DNA of 64,000 nt from Lumbricus terrestris (Eukaryota; Annelida; Clitellata; Crassiclitellata; Lumbricidae): assembly GCA_949752735.1 (NCBI GenBank), contig OX457044.1, positions 18,046,185-18,110,184 of the forward strand. Reading direction: 5' to 3'. The translations under genes were made by a program, and so were the position numbers. The notes under the pieces were generated by a model. The model saw only the letters and a program-made list of their open reading frames with translations, did not search any database and had not been told where the DNA came from. Positions 1 to 10,011 of the stretch are shown in pieces; the first letter of the stretch is position 1; every line of letters begins with the position of its first letter.

Positions 1-3
1 AAT

Positions 4-2283
4 TCAAGAGTGAAGCAGAGACATCAAATGTTGAACCTGTGAATCAGCTGCGTTGTACGTAATTCGTAACTCTGGAGAAGCTGTTGACAAGTGGAAGTCG
101 GTTGAGTTCGACTCCGATGTCACTGTCACCGTCTTGCTGGCGGCAGACAAAGCCGCCTCTGTCACGAGCAATGATGGCTGCTGCAGCTGCTGCGACTGCT
201 GCTGCAGCTGACTGAGCATCTCAGCATTTATGACCAACGCTTGCGTTCCAGCCAAATTTAACACGGACGGCTGTAAAGCTTGCTGCACCTGCACGAAAAC
301 AAAAGGATAATTCACGTCAATTCACGTTAACAAGGATGCACCACATGTTGTCTATGTTACGTCTCATGATTAGGGTCGGCACATTCCAAATGGCGCCCCA
401 AAGAAAACAGGCATTTGGAGTCATCTGACACATTAGGAATCATCTGACCTTCCCCACACCATTGTCCACCCCACTTGAAAGTGCAAAATGAGATCAATTA
501 TTTTAAAATGAAAAATTATCATTGTAACCGAGAAAATGGCTAAAAAAGTGAAAAACATAACTGTTAAAACACCTGCTGGTCTTCCTAGATTTTTTAACAG
601 CCTAGGCAAATGCCTGTGTGTCTGTGGCATTCTTTATCTTTGGAATTCATTCTCAACCGTGATAACGGACCCTTCTCTTTCACTTACTTCACTTTGCAAA
701 TAATTTATCTTTCTATCCTCTGAGTTGAACTCACAAACAAGTACAATATGATTAACAATAATAAAATAATAATAATAACAATAACAGTTACTATTTTTCG
801 ATTTGAGTCACATTACCATTTTATGGAAGACCAGCCAGCACTTTCAAAAATTACACATTGAAGAACTAGAAAAGAAAACTACACAGGTTGTCCCAAAAAG
901 CTTTAAATCATTCTATAAACAAAGTAAACTGTATTTACGAATGCACCATACCAAAGTACTAAACAATCTGTTATCAGTAGCCTGCCTCAATGCCATAAAT
1001 CAAATAAAATCACTCATCATATGTATAGGAAAACTAGACGAAATATTTTAGAGTGCGTGTTCTATAGTAGCATCATTGCAACGCAAAGAACATCAATAGA
1101 CAGTCGCTTCAGAGAACAATGACAGTATCAGGAGTCAATCCACAGAGAAGCCAAGTTGAAATGCCCAACAAGTCAGAGAATTCAGAAGCCAAGCAAGTTC
1201 TTTTAAGTGTTTATGATTTCTAGATAATTATTATTTTGTTGTTGTTGTTAGTATTTGTTTTCATAAATGATACATATGTATTACTATTATTAAGTTATCA
1301 TTGTACAATAATATTATGATTATCATCAGTACTATTATTAGTCAAGTTCCAATAAAGTATTATAATTATGAAAGCATGCATGAATAATAATCAATGAAGA
1401 TGGGTCAGGCTAGTAGTTATAGCTATTAGATTTTCCTGGTTACTGTTGCACTGTACTTAGTGGCTCATGATTGTACCATTAGACTTTTGTGTTCAATAAA
1501 TAAATTCTTAAACTTATAAAATAATGATTAATTGGGTCCAGTTTCTTTGAAAACTGATGCAGGCACCCTTTCTCAGATGGAAGCTGGCAGAGGTTGGTGT
1601 ATTAGGGTGGGAGATGGCATGAAGATGAGAAGGATGCAGGTTTGATACCTTTTAGCCCTGTCAGGATGACTCCACCCTCAACTCCCATGGGGCACTGCAA
1701 TATCAGACAGATGCACACATTGCAGGCTACCAACGTTCAATTTGACTACTGTTAAAATTTGTTACTCATTTATTCTGAACATTTACATAGCATCACTTCA
1801 AGATATACTCACTTGGAGGTCCTCTCTGCACTAGCCTATATTATGATGTTGAATGTCATTACAATGAACAGTTACATCAGTTAGCAAAATGATTATCGTC
1901 CATTTAGTTTATCGTGCAATCTTACTGCATACTGTTCAGTTTGAATTCAATAAAAGAATTTATAATTAATTAATTGTTATTCACATCTAAAATATTCTGA
2001 TAAGATTGTCTAAAGACGGTCCTTACTTGTCCGGCTTGAAGAAAGAGGTGCTGAGGAATTGAGGCTGGGTTAATGATGATGTAGGAAGGTGTTGTCTTGG
2101 CGAGGGCATTGTCCGAGGATACCTTCATGCCACCGGACGGAGACTGCAGCAGCAGGAAGCTCGGCTGAATCACCTTCGGTTCCGGAGATTTGGCATTCGT
2201 GAAGACAGAAGACACGGATGGATGAAGAGTCAGACTAGATGCCAGACTAGAAGTTGGAATGGAAGCCAGTGAAACAGACTGCT

Positions 2284-2314
<31 letters not shown>

Positions 2315-5300
2315 AAGTTGTTGCTGTTGTTGAAGCTGTTGCTGGAACTGTTGCAGTTGCTGTTGTAGCTGCTGCAGCTGTTGCTGGTTTTGTATATCTA
2401 TCTGCTGCACTTGCTGCTGTTGTTGTTGTTGTTGTTGTTGTGGCTGTTGTACACGAGTCCACTGCTGTTGCACAAGCTGTTGTTGTATAGGCTGGGTTTG
2501 AGACAGAGATTGCAACTGATGAGTCTGCAACAACTGATGAAGCTGAAATATGAGAAAGACTGCAATATATTAGACAACCATCGCCTACAAGACTCACCTG
2601 TTGTCAATATATTAGACAACCATCACGTACAAGACTCACCTGTTGTCAGCTTAGTTAAAAACGCAAACCAAAACTTGAGTTTTGAGTTTGTTTTTGAGTT
2701 TGCAAGCTGCTCTTTATGCAAGGAATCTGTCTGTAGTTACAGTTAGAACAGACAAGCTGAAACTTTTGTTACCTAGGTGCTTTATACAAAGCGCCTTTTA
2801 AGCACCAGACAAGACAATATCAAACAGACATACCGCAGTATGATTACAATTTCATAGTATGAATGTATGATCACAAGTTGAAGAAGTGAATAGCAAACTG
2901 CTTGGTGGTCATATATCATATCCTAAGTACTGTCCATTTTACAAGCACATCTACTGAACGCTGTGCTCCTTAAGACCTATTTATGTCACCGTGGCTGGAC
3001 TGGGAGCACCTCTGATTGGTCTTCTTGAATTGGCTCTACATAAATTTTATAAATAAATGAATGGATGCCCGAGTCAATCCATGGGAGGTAGCGGAAAGTG
3101 ATCCAACATCCCGTGTACCCTGCTGCCACAGCACTACCAGTACTCTAAACAACAACAACCCCCCATCCCAAAACAAGACTGTTCCTGGTCTACAAGTGGC
3201 TTCAGTTGCTGTACCTACATACATGTATGAGGGCTTCTGTTCAGCTCAATTGCCTGTGTCTATTCATTCTCAACACAAGACTTGGCAAAAAAGTTTTTTT
3301 AAATGTATTTACTAAAGATGCACAGTTTCGTGAGAAAAAAACGGAGGCAGCACTTTTTCTCGCCAACTACCAAGCAGCTCTGAGGAAAGTTACACTCGAA
3401 TGTGAGAGCTCGAGAGAGAACCGATGAGAAGATTTGTTACCTGCACCTTGTTTTCTGTCGATTGACTTTGCATCTGCTGAAGAAGAATCTTCAAGTCGTC
3501 GTCAGACCTTAACAGGTTATTCGTCATCGATACCGATGCCTGGAACAGAATCGCAAAAACATAGACAAGATTGTTGCAGCAAAAGAAAAGGGCTTCAATG
3601 ATAATTAATCCAACCCACGGAAAATGAATTTCAACTGAAACTACAAGCGAGTTCTCTCAGTAGTGACCACTTTTCCTATGTCTCAGCTCAAATCCAGGGT
3701 GTTCCAGAAACTGGCAAAGAAACAAATCCAGAGTGTTCCAGAAACTGGCAAAGAAACTGCCTGCATAAGATCAAGCCCATGTATGCTTCATGGAGGTAGA
3801 GCAATTAATTGAATTAAATTAAATTAAATTCAAAATTCAACACTTTTTACACTACAGTGTAAATTCTTGTAACATGACACATCGATTAACAGGTCCAAGC
3901 AAAGAAGCAATAAATGTTCTACCCAGCCTAATTGATAATTGGAGAGGTTTCTAATTACAGTTGTGCAAATGAATAACCCTTGGCTGATTCTGCATAAAAT
4001 TCAGCAATGACAGAACACTCAGTGACTTTGGCATATCAACCAGTTTAGCAGAAGCTACCAGGATAAAAGTAGCAAAGTATGAGGTTCATCCTGGCTGGTC
4101 CCTAAAACCCACAGTCACCTACATCTCACAATATGCTGAGCGTTTTACAAGGCTCAACTATAGACTGCATAAGGCTAATCCTCCAACAGTCAATACCATA
4201 CACGGCTAGACAACTCTGTCCCTTGGGATGTTCATTGTTAGTTCAAAGCATCGCTACTTTGCAGTTATTGCAAAAACAGCTTACAGCAGTCACTTTTAAG
4301 CCAAAACTCAAAACAACAAACTTTTCTAACTGACTAAACACCAACAAATATATCCCCATTAACACAACTTTTCAATGAAAAACAGTCAAAAACAAGAGAT
4401 CTGTTGGACACATGTAGTTTCAATATAGATCTGACGGCTTTGGGCAGTCAAAGATTTCTGTACAGCCAGAATGAAATGCAGGTATTCAAAGAAGGAAGTG
4501 CAGGTTTACATTACACAACAGCAGAACTTCACAAAGGCAATCAATAGACTCTGAATTCAGCGAGAAGTCTGTTCAGAGCAATTGACTGCTTACCTGAGCA
4601 GAGGTCTGTGCAGGTAGAACTATTGGTAGAGATGCTGAAGCTGCCAACTGCTGCAGCAATGCTGAGTTGATCTGTTCAAACCACACACCAAATACAATCA
4701 TAAATGTCACATGCTAGAAATTCGAACTGTCAATTACCTAAGTTCTCCATAAGTTCCACAATTAAAACTAAATATAAATGATTACCGTAGTGATTTTAGT
4801 ATCCTCATCAATCAATGGTCTGTTAGTAACGTTTATTAATTCATTTGCTAATTAAATAAATTTGCACAGCACCTCTTCAAGGGTGGTACTCAGAGGTGCT
4901 ACAGCACAGTCAAATAAAAACGGTCTTACGATGAGAGCAGAATGCTTGAGAAGGAATTCTATGAATGGAGTTGAGCATCAAGGGGAGGATATTCAGGTCA
5001 AGGTCCTACAACCGAGAAGGCACGGTTCTGCATAGTGGAGGTTACTACAATGTAGATGTTCAAAATTATGGTATTTAAGTCAGATTCAAAAATAAATCTA
5101 ACGACAGTTATTATGCAAAAATCATATGCAAGTTGCGTTTGATTGTTGTATTAACTGTCGTTAGATTCACTTTTGAAGTTTTGACGTAACATTAAGAAAA
5201 CCTGATTCAGCTCACAGATGTGAGTTGCGACGTTTTTAGTTATCCAGGATATACTTGCTTACTGGTGAATCCTTAACAGGTTAATCGGGATGTGGACAAC

Positions 5301-6357
5301 AGCAATTAGTCAGTTAAAAATTATTCTTATCTCATGTTTAAAAATCATTTGGTTGTGTGTGTCACACTCAGAAAATCAATTTCGGGGATCCAACCGAAAT
5401 TCCTTTTGGGTATTCGGGTTTCGGACCATAGACAAATTAGACATCATAAATGGCAAGAAAACTAATAAACTGCTTTGGGAATTCATAATAATCATGCGGA
5501 AGTCTAATATAAGAAAGACAACCAATCGCAAAATTAGAAATGAGAATTTGTTTAACTTACACTAGTGAATGATTGCATATTCTGATTCTCTTGAGATCTC
5601 GCCACTGTCTCATTTTCACCTTAGAAAACAAAAAACATTTTTAACGCCACTCTGTTTACATTGTAATCTTAATTGCAATCTCGAGACTTCTACAGCGCCC
5701 ACAAAAGCCAAGTCGCGGGAACCAGCTTATTCACAGGCGCTCAATCAAAACAAAGTCGATAGGCAGCGGGTCAAGTCCGGAGAGTCAGGCAGGCAGGCAG
5801 ATAGATGGACGGCTAAGGTGGGTGATGTTTAGAGTTGAAATGGCAGGGATGTGAGGAGAAGAGGAAGAATCAGGTTAGGATTTGTGAAAGAGCAATGTTT
5901 TCAGATTTGAGTGAAAGACCTGTGGGGAGAAAGCGAGAGGTGGCGTTTTGGCACGTTTTGTACATCTTGCCTTCTCTGAAAAAGCTGTGCTGTCCATAGA
6001 ATAGTTGATGCCCGTGTCCATAGAATAGTTGATGCCCGTCAAAGACCGGGGTGTCCTAACACAACATCACGCACGCGATCTGAAAGCTATAGCAGTAAAC
6101 GCCAAGTAGGCTATTATTATTAACAATATACCACGATTTTACGAGTTCTCTCAACCATGTCATTTTACCCCGTTGAAGCCCTCAACTTGTACGACAACAA
6201 ACTGCACCACGTCAGTTGTCGGTGACCTGGTTAAGCTGAGCGAGCATGCTGTATCGAAGATTCCGCAAAAAAACGACAACAAAATAAATCACGCTCATTC
6301 GCTCCACAACTTCGTAGCCTACTGACCTTTCACTGCCGACGAAATCGGTGCCGCCAT
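4..6357 (-). CDS. Glutamine-rich protein, six coding exons
   Basis: Spliced minus-strand gene of unrecognised family. Coding exons, 5' to 3': 6357-6327, 5619-5561, 4671-4594, 3539-3441, 2542-2027, 288-4. The start is the ATG at 6357 in a good context (AAAATGGCGGC). Exon 1 ends in phase 1 and exon 2 supplies the other two bases. All later introns are phase 0, and the three coding exons 4671-4594, 3539-3441 and 2542-2027 each end in a Gln codon. Donors are GTAAGT-like (GTAAGT, GTAAGC, GTAACA, GTAAGG); intron 1 uses GTCAGT. The model gives about 355 aa ending MSLLHS at a TGA (4-6). The middle is a long Gln tract (CAG/CAA), followed by Ser/Pro-rich and hydrophobic segments (PSFLLLQSPSGG, SYIIINPASIP). 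No DNA-binding domain is visible. Gln-rich composition suits a transcriptional activator or scaffold, but that is inference. A possible but non-consensus donor (CAG|GTTCAA) near 27 means the true C-terminus could lie outside the window. Confidence 0.72.
300..2026. other. Last intron of the Gln-rich gene
   Basis: Intron between coding exons 2542-2027 and 288-4, opening with a GTAAGG donor and closing with TTTTCGTGCAG on the minus strand. It is AT-rich, with short AAT/ATA runs near 750-785 and 1230-1380. I see no credible coding segment; the short open frames here have no splice context. Confidence 0.5.
2277..2506 (-). repeat. Coding CAG/CAA (polyglutamine) repeat
   Basis: Imperfect CTG/TTG run on the plus strand, read as CAG/CAA on the minus strand inside exon 2542-2027. 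Several uninterrupted Gln stretches of about 7-12 residues are separated by Leu or short interruptions. The CAG/CAA mixture should limit slippage, but such tracts usually vary in length between alleles. Confidence 0.85.
2567..2650. repeat. 42-bp tandem duplication beside an exon
   Basis: A unit starting atattagacaaccatc occurs twice in tandem with a few differences, just upstream of the acceptor at 2542 on the minus strand. It lies in the intron and does not alter the exon. Confidence 0.7.
2990..3062 (+). repeat. SINE 3' tail
   Basis: Contains the window-wide motif ctggactgggagcacctctga, then a cttgaa...ctctacataaat segment and a short (ATGA/AATG) tail. The same tail is attached to a tRNA-like head at 17.5 and 38.4 kb, so this is read as a 5'-truncated SINE in an intron of the Gln-rich gene. 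Confidence 0.6.
5095..5167. repeat. Inverted repeat with 16-bp perfect arms
   Basis: Arms at 5095-5110 (aatctaacgacagtta) and 5152-5167 are exact reverse complements around a 41-bp spacer. It lies in an intron of the Gln-rich gene and may be a small MITE remnant. No target duplication was identified. Confidence 0.7.
5992..6039. repeat. 24-bp direct tandem duplication
   Basis: Two identical copies of the unit beginning gtccatagaatagttgat lie back to back in intron 1 of the Gln-rich gene. Confidence 0.8.
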
Positions 6358-7105
6358 TTTGAATAAAGTCGTGCAATTATTTCACGGCGTTGCAGAAATC
6401 CGCAAGTTAACAACCACTTCCGAAGCGCTGTCGACGAATTCTCGTCCCTCTGTCTTTCGTCGGCCTTATTGGCTTTCTCGAACGGCCGAAACCATAAAAC
6501 TTTACTGTCAAAATACGCCGTAAATAAAGCTGACGAGTGGCGGTAATTAATACGCGAATATTTAAATGATGACAAAGTTTATGCAAATATTAATTACAGG
6601 ATTAATGCTAATCAGGCAAAGAACTGAACGGATAGCAGTGAGCAAAGATAACAAAGATATAGGATCATATAGAAGTCACGTGATTTGCGAGTGAGTAAGA
6701 AAGCGTTGATGCACGGTCTGTTTCACTGTTTCTAGCTATTCATCGTGTCACTCATGATATGCACTTTTGTTCTGTCGAAAATTATATTGTACAGAAGATA
6801 CGAATTATTTAAACGTAATTTGTGGAATAATGGCGGGCGTTAATTATTATGCGCTTTTGACAGAAGAGCTAAAAATTCTGAAACAATTTGATATCAAACA
6901 CTCATTTTCAATAAAATTGTACTTATACAGCTTTAAATGCTTCTAAGTTCTAAGCCCTCGATATTTCATATTTAGAACAATTAATTTATTACAAAGCGTC
7001 CAGCAATCCTTTTTTGTTAATTAAGAAATTACAACTCTTGACGGCATTCGGAGTTTGCAACAGTGTTCTAGTGTGATTGATTCTGTTTTGCAATTTTTCT
7101 TGCAG
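6358..7105. promoter_or_regulatory. Probable bidirectional promoter region
   Basis: Sits between the start of the minus-strand Gln-rich gene (ATG at 6357) and the plus-strand small gene (exon from 7106). CpG is frequent around 6,300-6,500, unlike the rest of the window. No TATA box or mapped start site can be assigned from sequence alone. Confidence 0.4.
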
Positions 7106-7217
7106 GATCTCTGAAGTTGGATCACTCTCACTTATCACTCATTAACTTGGACACAATCTAATTCAGTAACTACAAAGAGGTCGACACTGAGCCTTACCAC
7201 TTGATCAAACCAGAGCC

Positions 7218-9521
7218 ATGGATTTAACATCACCAGGTCGCCTTCTATACGTCAACGCAGCAGACAAGCAGATAGGTCACATTCCACAGATTCGTACGTA
7301 ATTGTGCCGTTAGTGTGCCTCCTTATTAAAACACTATACAACATAATTATCATTCGTGCAATCACACTAAATAATCTTCTGCACGACAGGTTTGTTGACC
7401 AGTGGCGGCACTAGGGGCTGGGGGGGCTAAGCCCCCCCTATAAAAGACAACCCAGGGGCTAAGCCCCCTTAAAAAGGCCATCCGGGTTTTTTACATGCAA
7501 AACTGAAATATTTCCACGATTTTCGACCGGATGACAGATGACTAAAAAATTGTCATCAGAAATGAGAATGGAAAATTTCCTCTGTGAGGATTCAGCCCCC
7601 CCCAACTGAAATCCTGGCGCTGCCACTGTTGTTGACTTGAGCTGTAAAATAATCTTATAACATGTACAGGTTGGATAGACAGCACTATTATGGATGATCA
7701 TAGTAACCATGACTAAAATTGATATGCTTGTCATTTGGTGAACTAATTAGCCAAAAGCAGAATATTTAAAATGGTAATCGATTTTGCTGTGTTCAAAAGC
7801 AACAAACTTACTATATTATAGTAACTTTGTTGCTTTTGAACAGATCGACCATTTTATTACCAACTATGCCTAGCTTCTCTAAAATATGAGATTTCAACTT
7901 AGGCCTACTTGCCATGGCTTCTTCATTGCAATAAAACATGATTTCTGTGATTTCACTTGAAGTAATGTTCGAATGATTGTCGTCTTGAGACTTTTGATAA
8001 TGGAATGGAAGAAATCATTAGATTGGATTCATTAAATTTCATTACAGTTATTAAAATTTGCCACATTTATTCAAGACATCTAGCTAAGGTTATTTGCATT
8101 TCGGAAACAGACATTTGGTATCTATACGAGCAAGTCAGTTACTGCATAAAATTAGTCTAAATTTACATGCAGCCTATAGGTTTTTCTATAGCGACTGTAA
8201 AGCTTTGAACCTGCTCATATTCATGCCAGCATGCTAAATTATACAAGGTCTGTGGGTAACGTCGAGAAGAAGGATCTTACCCGGTACAATGGCTACTTTG
8301 CAAAAAAAGCGAAAACTGTTCTTTTCTCACTTTCAGGATTTACAGAGAGGCATTATCTTTTTACGGGTAACTTATTTTGAATCCAGCTGACTTTTCCTCC
8401 TCAAAATAGACCAGTACTAGTTAAAGAATAACAAATACTTCATATGCAGTGGGTTGGCCTTGAGGCCATACAACATGAGATCAGGCAATTGGTCTTGTGT
8501 TGTATGGCGGTTATGGCCCCATGTCCCAATTCCAGAAAGATACCACATCTGGCCTCTAAGTCAACCATAGAAATCTAAATTCACTGGTTTGCAGCAGGAA
8601 AGATACTTTGAGCAAAATTTATCAGCCAAAAGTTCGCATACAGGGTCGATACAGGCAAACTGACATTGTGCTGCAGCAAAATACTACAAGCAAGGTTGTC
8701 GGCTGGGCTGTTTGTTTTTGGCACCTGCAGTACAAAACTTCACGATAACATTAAATTTAGCCAACAATGAATGGCTCACCCAGCAGAAAATCAAGATTTG
8801 AATAAGCTGAGAACTGAATGAACAATATTGCAACACAAGCAGCCTGAGCAGATATTACTATTGTATGAAGACTTATAAAGACACAAGTTAATAACAACTA
8901 AATATACCACATACAATAGTAATAGCCTTGGCTTAGTTAGATGACGTAAGCAGGCAAATCCCTAATTTATTCCTAACCATAGATACTTCTAAGTCAAAAC
9001 TATTTACAATTTCGCATCTGATATTTTGAGCTGAATGGAAATGGGATCCTAACAACAACAAAATAATGCACCTTAGGTTAAAATAATGCAGTCCTCAACT
9101 ATTTGCATATCTTCAGTTATAACATGTATGTCCATTACAGACTATAGCGGTCAGCGTAAAGATTGTCGATGGAAATGTCAGTTTCAAATTCACATCAGAA
9201 CATAAAGATGTTTCACAATATTGCTACGCCTTAGCACAAAGCAAATTCAGAACAGCTCTAAAGACCAGTGCAATTAGAGGATCAGGTAGCAAGGCAGAGG
9301 ACTTGGTCATCCACCATCGCATGTTGAGGTTTGGAAAAATTAAGCTGAAAAGACTTAAGGGGTCATTGCATAATTACGTAACGCTCGAGGGTGGGTGGGT
9401 GGGGTCATTGAAAACGTTACGAAATGTTAATTGGGTGGTCAAGTGCAACGTTACAAAGCGTTACAGGGTGGGTGGGTGGGTCAAAAAAGGCCATTTCCGG
9501 CGTTACGTAATTATGCAATGA
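7218..9521 (+). CDS. Small unrecognised protein, C-terminus altered by a MITE
   Basis: Coding exons 7218-7293 and 9148-9521. The first exon follows an acceptor (ttcttgcag, exon from 7106), has a strong start context (gagccATGG), and ends in phase 1 at GTACGT. The second begins after gactatag with the matching phase and stays open for about 70 codons before the MITE at 9359. The N-terminus reads MDLTSPGRLLYVNAADKQ; exon 2 contains FKFTSEHKDVSQYCYALAQS and a basic end (KIKLKRLK). The current frame stops inside the MITE (9519-9521). With the 167-bp insert and one TAA removed, the frame runs on through KPWLPLVSGL to a TAA at 9608-9610, shortly before AATAAA at 9639. I do not recognise the family. 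A donor inside exon 2 (AG|GTAGCA, about 9285) is an alternative end. Confidence 0.55.
7400..7628. mobile_element. hAT-type MITE, 229 bp, 8-bp target duplication
   Basis: Terminal inverted repeats CAGTGGCGGCACTAGG and CCTGGCGCTGCCACTG (two mismatches) enclose an internally palindromic, G/C-run-rich core. Flanks are a perfect 8-bp direct repeat TTGTTGAC at 7392-7399 and 7629-7636. CAGTGGC-type ends with 8-bp duplications fit non-autonomous hAT elements. It lies in the intron of the small plus-strand gene. A related right end (cctagaaccgccactgg) appears near 59,460. Confidence 0.9.
7629..9147. other. Intron of the small plus-strand gene
   Basis: Apart from the hairpin at 7791-7841, I see no supported coding sequence, RNA gene or clear repeat here. 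Confidence 0.4.
7791..7841. repeat. Near-perfect hairpin, 25-bp arms
   Basis: gttcaaaagcaacaaac (7791 on) is mirrored by the reverse complement ending at 7841, with one mismatch and a one-base centre. Weaker similarity continues outward, so this may be the core of a short foldback MITE. Confidence 0.75.
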
Positions 9522-9525
9522 CCCC
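9359..9525. mobile_element. PIF/Harbinger-like MITE, 167 bp, TAA duplication
   Basis: Inverted termini of about 25 bp: GGGGTCATTGCATAATTACG on the left and its reverse complement on the right, separated by GGGTGGGTGGG-rich sequence. Flanked by TAA at 9356-9358 and 9526-9528; a TWA duplication is typical of PIF/Harbinger. It interrupts the last coding exon of the small gene. Confidence 0.85.
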
Positions 9526-9638
9526 TAAGAAACCATGGCTTCCTCTGGTATCAGGTTTGTGCAAAGCTGGTAATAGGCACAGGACAGATGGGGGAAATGG
9601 GCCCCATTAATTTCAAACTGCTCACCGAGTATTTTGGT

Positions 9639-9644
9639 AATAAA
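9639..9644 (+). promoter_or_regulatory. Candidate polyadenylation signal AATAAA
   Basis: AATAAA lies 29 bp after the pre-insertion stop (9608-9610) of the small plus-strand gene and supports that as its original 3' end. Confidence 0.45.
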
Positions 9645-10011
9645 TGTGTGTAACTACATCATTATGATTATATGATTTCTGTATATAATATGCATGCATT
9701 TTGCATCGTCATGTAAGAATATATTTTATCTGTATTAATCTTCATGCTACTCCTTTCATTTATCTCTCTATCAGAGAGAAATGCTAAAAAAAATCATAGG
9801 CTAACCTCCCACTGTCTGACCTAGAATGTCTGGGAGCAAAACTTGACAGACTGCTTTTCAATCAATTACAAGCAAAACTTTTTACGCTTGTCCATAGGAC
9901 ATTATCTGTTCTTGAACTAACATCTTTGGCAGTTCATATTTCGTCAGTTCAAAACGCAAATTCAACATCATTATGAGCCAAAAATGCATATGGAAAACAT
10001 TACGAAAGTCA

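Noticed and set aside
2254..2490. Open frames rich in Ala/Val or Leu on the plus strand
   Set aside because: These are other-frame readings of the CAG/CAA repeat in the Gln-rich gene.
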